This document shows positions 3,400-5,543 of a DNA stretch of 5,543 nucleotides, piece by piece. This stretch comes from Campylobacteraceae bacterium (GTDB lineage Bacteria; Campylobacterota; Campylobacteria; Campylobacterales; Campylobacteraceae). The notes under the pieces are model-generated. The model was not told the DNA's origin, searched no databases, and saw nothing but the letters and a program-made list of their open reading frames with translations. Both the position numbers and the translations under genes were made by a program. Location of the stretch: positions 1-5,543 of the forward strand of contig JAIRQK010000058.1 in the NCBI GenBank assembly GCA_031256525.1. Reading direction: 5' to 3'. Positions within the stretch are counted from its first letter, which is position 1. Each line of letters starts with the position of its first letter.

Positions 3400-4605
3400 T
3401 TATTTTAAAGATTTTACGAGAGATATAAAAAGTTCGCCTCTTTGTACATATGAACTAAACTGGTCAAGACTCGCAGCAGCAGGGGACAGAAGCCCAACAG
3501 ACACACTATCAAGTTTTTCATCTATCTTCATAACTGCAACATCAAGAGTTTTACAAGTAAAAACAGCTATATTCGCCCCTTTTGCCAACTTTTCTAACTT
3601 CAACATATTTGAGCCAATTGCAAAAATCTCTATATCAACTTTTCTCATAGCCTCAAAAAGTCTGATCAATTCAACACCTTTATCATCACCACCGAGTATT
3701 ATATATATCTTTTTGTCTTTATATCTTTTTATCGCCTCGATAGTTGCATCTATATTTGTGCCTTTTGTATCATTTACCCATAGTCTATTTCTATTATCAT
3801 ACAGCTCTTCAAGTTTGTGTTTATCAATTTTAAAGCTATTTATTTTTTCGATATTTGCCTCATCAAAAAGCACTATTTCAGCACTTAATGCAAGTAGTGC
3901 GTCCAATAAAAACGGTTCTTTGATATTAACTTTATCAATATCAATATTCATCTTTTTTGCCAAATCGCAAGAATCCTCATATCCTATCAACATCGCCAAA
4001 GTTTGCGGTTGCAAATGTAGATACTCTTGTGGAACAATTGCCACACTCCCCTCTTCCATCATAAAAAGCGGTTTTAGTTTAGCCTCTTCATAGGCTTTAA
4101 AACTACCATGCCAACTTATATGGTCATCTCTTATTGGCAAAAGTAGATAGACATCTGGCTTGGCTTTTGTTGTGTAGTGCATCGTAAAAGAACTAGTTTC
4201 AAGTATCCAAATCGGAGCATTTTTATCCAAAGAGGCAAGTGGTGTTCCTATATTTCCGCCTGTAACAGCACCTCTTTTTTCAAGCAAAAATCCAAGCATT
4301 TGCGTTGTGGTAGTCTTGCCATTTGTACCGCTTATCCAAACAGAAATTGGCATATCTTCGAAAACATCATATTCGCTTAGTAAATTTTTGGACTCTTGCA
4401 CCAATTTATGATTTGGAGGAAAACCAGGACTTGGGATATTTAAAGTATAATTTTCCGAAACATACTCTTTGCACACAAGAAGATTGTTTCCATACTCATC
4501 TGTGCTATTTTCTCTGAACTTATCATCAAATATATCACAATTTGGGGCATACTTTTTCGCCAATGATTTTGTTGTGAGTCCATATCCAAATAGTGCGATT
4601 TTCAT
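3400..4605 (-). CDS. murD: UDP-N-acetylmuramoyl-L-alanine--D-glutamate ligase
   Basis: MurD joins D-Glu to UDP-MurNAc-L-Ala with ATP in the cytoplasm, the second amino-acid step of peptidoglycan precursor synthesis. Seen in the 401 residues: N-terminal UDP-binding part with [10 protein letters not shown] (7-16) and [12 protein letters not shown] (58-69); ATP loop [12 protein letters not shown] (92-103) with Lys97; GNIGTP (117-122); [10 protein letters not shown] (136-145); [10 protein letters not shown] (160-169); AKLK (175-178), whose Lys176 is the likely carbamylated lysine; [12 protein letters not shown] (273-284); LGGDDKG (304-310); and C-terminal [12 protein letters not shown] plus QRG (372-390), the D-Glu site. 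It is shorter than the roughly 440-residue E. coli enzyme, as I recall for Campylobacter homologues, and no motif is missing. Its ATG overlaps the mraY stop as ATGA. No Shine-Dalgarno is visible before it, so translation is probably coupled to mraY. Confidence 0.97.
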   Translation of the reverse strand: MKIALFGYGLTTKSLAKKYAPNCDIFDDKFRENSTDEYGNNLLVCKEYVSENYTLNIPSPGFPPNHKLVQESKNLLSEYDVFEDMPISVWISGTNGKTTTTQMLGFLLEKRGAVTGGNIGTPLASLDKNAPIWILETSSFTMHYTTKAKPDVYLLLPIRDDHISWHGSFKAYEEAKLKPLFMMEEGSVAIVPQEYLHLQPQTLAMLIGYEDSCDLAKKMNIDIDKVNIKEPFLLDALLALSAEIVLFDEANIEKINSFKIDKHKLEELYDNRNRLWVNDTKGTNIDATIEAIKRYKDKKIYIILGGDDKGVELIRLFEAMRKVDIEIFAIGSNMLKLEKLAKGANIAVFTCKTLDVAVMKIDEKLDSVSVGLLSPAAASLDQFSSYVQRGELFISLVKSLK

Positions 4606-5543
4606 CTAATTTTTAAAGCAGTAAGAGCTAATAGATTTGATAAAAGAGCTATTATCCAAAATCTTACTATTATCTTATTTTCTGCCCACCCTTTTATCTC
4701 GAAATGGTGATGAATTGGTGCCATTAAAAATATACGTTTTTTTCTCGACCTAAAACTTCCAACCTGCAAAATAACCGAAACCGTTTCCATTACAAAAACA
4801 AAACCAAAAAAAAAAAAAAAAAATTCATTTTTTGAGATAATCGCGGAGTAGCCTATAAACGCTCCGGCACTTAAACTTCCGCTATCGCCCATAAAAATTT
4901 GTGCAGGATAACAATTAAACCATAAAAAACCGATGAGTGAGCCCATAAGTGCTGCGATAATCACTAAAATTTCGCCAGAATCTGATATTTTTGGCATTAA
5001 AAGATATGTGCTAAGAACTGAATGTCCACTTATATATACGAAAATTCCTAAAGTTAAAAGAGATAGTATTGCAGGAACTGTTGCAAGTCCGTCAAGTCCA
5101 TCAGTCAAATTTACAGCATTTGATGATGCAACCATAACCAACACCCAAAAGAAAATTGCAAAAATCGAGATATCATAGAGTGGATATTTGTAAAATGGTA
5201 TAAAAAGCTCAGTTGACATAGTAGGAGTTATGTAGATTAAACAAGCGACAACAAGTGCAGCAGCACATTGAAGATATAGCTTTGCCTTTGGTGTTAGTCC
5301 AGCTTCGTTGCTTTTACCGGCTATCTTTGCAAAGTCATCTTTAAAGCCAATAAGTCCAAAAAGAACGAGAACTAACACTCCGCCAATAACAAAATAGTTG
5401 TTAAGTCTAACACACAAAAGCACTGCGATAAGAGTTGAAACGATAAAAACAATTCCGCCCATTGTAGGAGTATCGTTTTTTGTTTTATGAGAACTTGGGG
5501 CTAACTCATATATCGGCTGAGATGCGTTTTTTTGTTTAGCCCA
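4602..5543 (-). CDS. mraY: Phospho-N-acetylmuramoyl-pentapeptide-transferase, 5' end outside window
   Basis: MraY transfers phospho-MurNAc-pentapeptide from UDP to undecaprenyl phosphate, giving lipid I in the inner membrane. 313 residues are visible. The frame stays open to the window edge and includes PIYELAP and TPTMGG, so the ATG at 5462 is internal and about 40 N-terminal residues are missing. Motifs, numbered from the first visible residue: DD at 69-70, [13 protein letters not shown] (142-154), FMGDSGS with the likely catalytic Asp220 (217-223), and APIHHHFE (275-282). Many hydrophobic membrane segments are present and the end is the usual TALKIR. Six Phe in a row (241-246) come from 18 consecutive T (4823-4806). 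Aligned from memory with E. coli MraY, this segment has no extra residue, so the frame is intact. Overlaps murD by four bases. Confidence 0.97.
   Translation of the reverse strand, partial: WAKQKNASQPIYELAPSSHKTKNDTPTMGGIVFIVSTLIAVLLCVRLNNYFVIGGVLVLVLFGLIGFKDDFAKIAGKSNEAGLTPKAKLYLQCAAALVVACLIYITPTMSTELFIPFYKYPLYDISIFAIFFWVLVMVASSNAVNLTDGLDGLATVPAILSLLTLGIFVYISGHSVLSTYLLMPKISDSGEILVIIAALMGSLIGFLWFNCYPAQIFMGDSGSLSAGAFIGYSAIISKNEFFFFFFGFVFVMETVSVILQVGSFRSRKKRIFLMAPIHHHFEIKGWAENKIIVRFWIIALLSNLLALTALKIR
4806..4823 (-). repeat. T18 homopolymer inside mraY
   Basis: Eighteen T on the coding strand encode six Phe between NE and GFVF in a membrane segment. It is the longest homopolymer I see in the window. 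Any length change other than a multiple of three would remove the HHH motif and the last membrane segments. Confidence 0.95.

Noticed and set aside
3713..4517. Three + strand frames inside murD (3713-4093, 4177-4380, 4323-4517)
   Set aside because: All are antisense to conserved MurD motifs; two of them overlap each other.
4933..5178. 81-codon + strand frame inside mraY
   Set aside because: Antisense to conserved MraY sequence; no independent support.
5460..5462. ATG as the start of mraY
   Set aside because: The frame continues upstream to the window edge with conserved MraY sequence (PIYELAP, TPT before MGG), so this Met is internal.

Overview
The window looks like a chromosomal segment of a member of the Campylobacterota (Campylobacter-like). 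The DNA is AT-rich. The MraY and MurD proteins have the form typical of that group: a short MurD of 401 residues with a [10 protein letters not shown] motif, and an MraY with PIYELAP just before TPTMGG. Promoters show good -10 boxes and poor -35 boxes. Secreted cysteine-paired Sel1-repeat proteins of the Helicobacter/Campylobacter Hcp kind are present. Genus assignment is inference; no database search was possible.

Left half (1-2773, all on the + strand): four small genes for exported proteins. Three (21-500, 1153-1614, 1850-2773) encode periplasmic Sel1-like repeat proteins whose repeats each carry a Cys pair. Between the first and second lies a lipoprotein (625-1074) with a probable OB-fold (tRNA_anti-like) domain. 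The last three genes each have a visible -10 box and ribosome binding site; the promoter of the first lies outside the window. Hairpins follow three of the genes and a weak one follows the other, so the genes look like separate transcription units rather than one operon. The three repeat proteins look like paralogues. The third grew by internal duplication of a three-repeat block.

Middle (2774-3277): about 500 bases without a convincing protein gene. The stretch 2879-3090 is purine-richer than its surroundings and full of nested and competing inverted repeats. It has two tandem hairpins with GGA in the loop and ends in a possible T-tract terminator. It is the best candidate here for an undescribed structured RNA. 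An imperfect inverted repeat (2845-2867 / 3118-3140) brackets it. The remainder, 3091-3277, is A-rich with weak inverted repeats.

Right half (3278-5543, all on the - strand): tRNA-Phe(GAA) with its own -10 box, then murD and the 5'-truncated mraY read leftward with a 4-base ATGA overlap. MraY makes lipid I at the inner membrane. MurD adds D-glutamate to UDP-MurNAc-L-Ala in the cytoplasm. Both belong to peptidoglycan precursor synthesis. mraY carries an in-frame run of 18 T (six Phe codons), a notable homopolymer in an essential gene.
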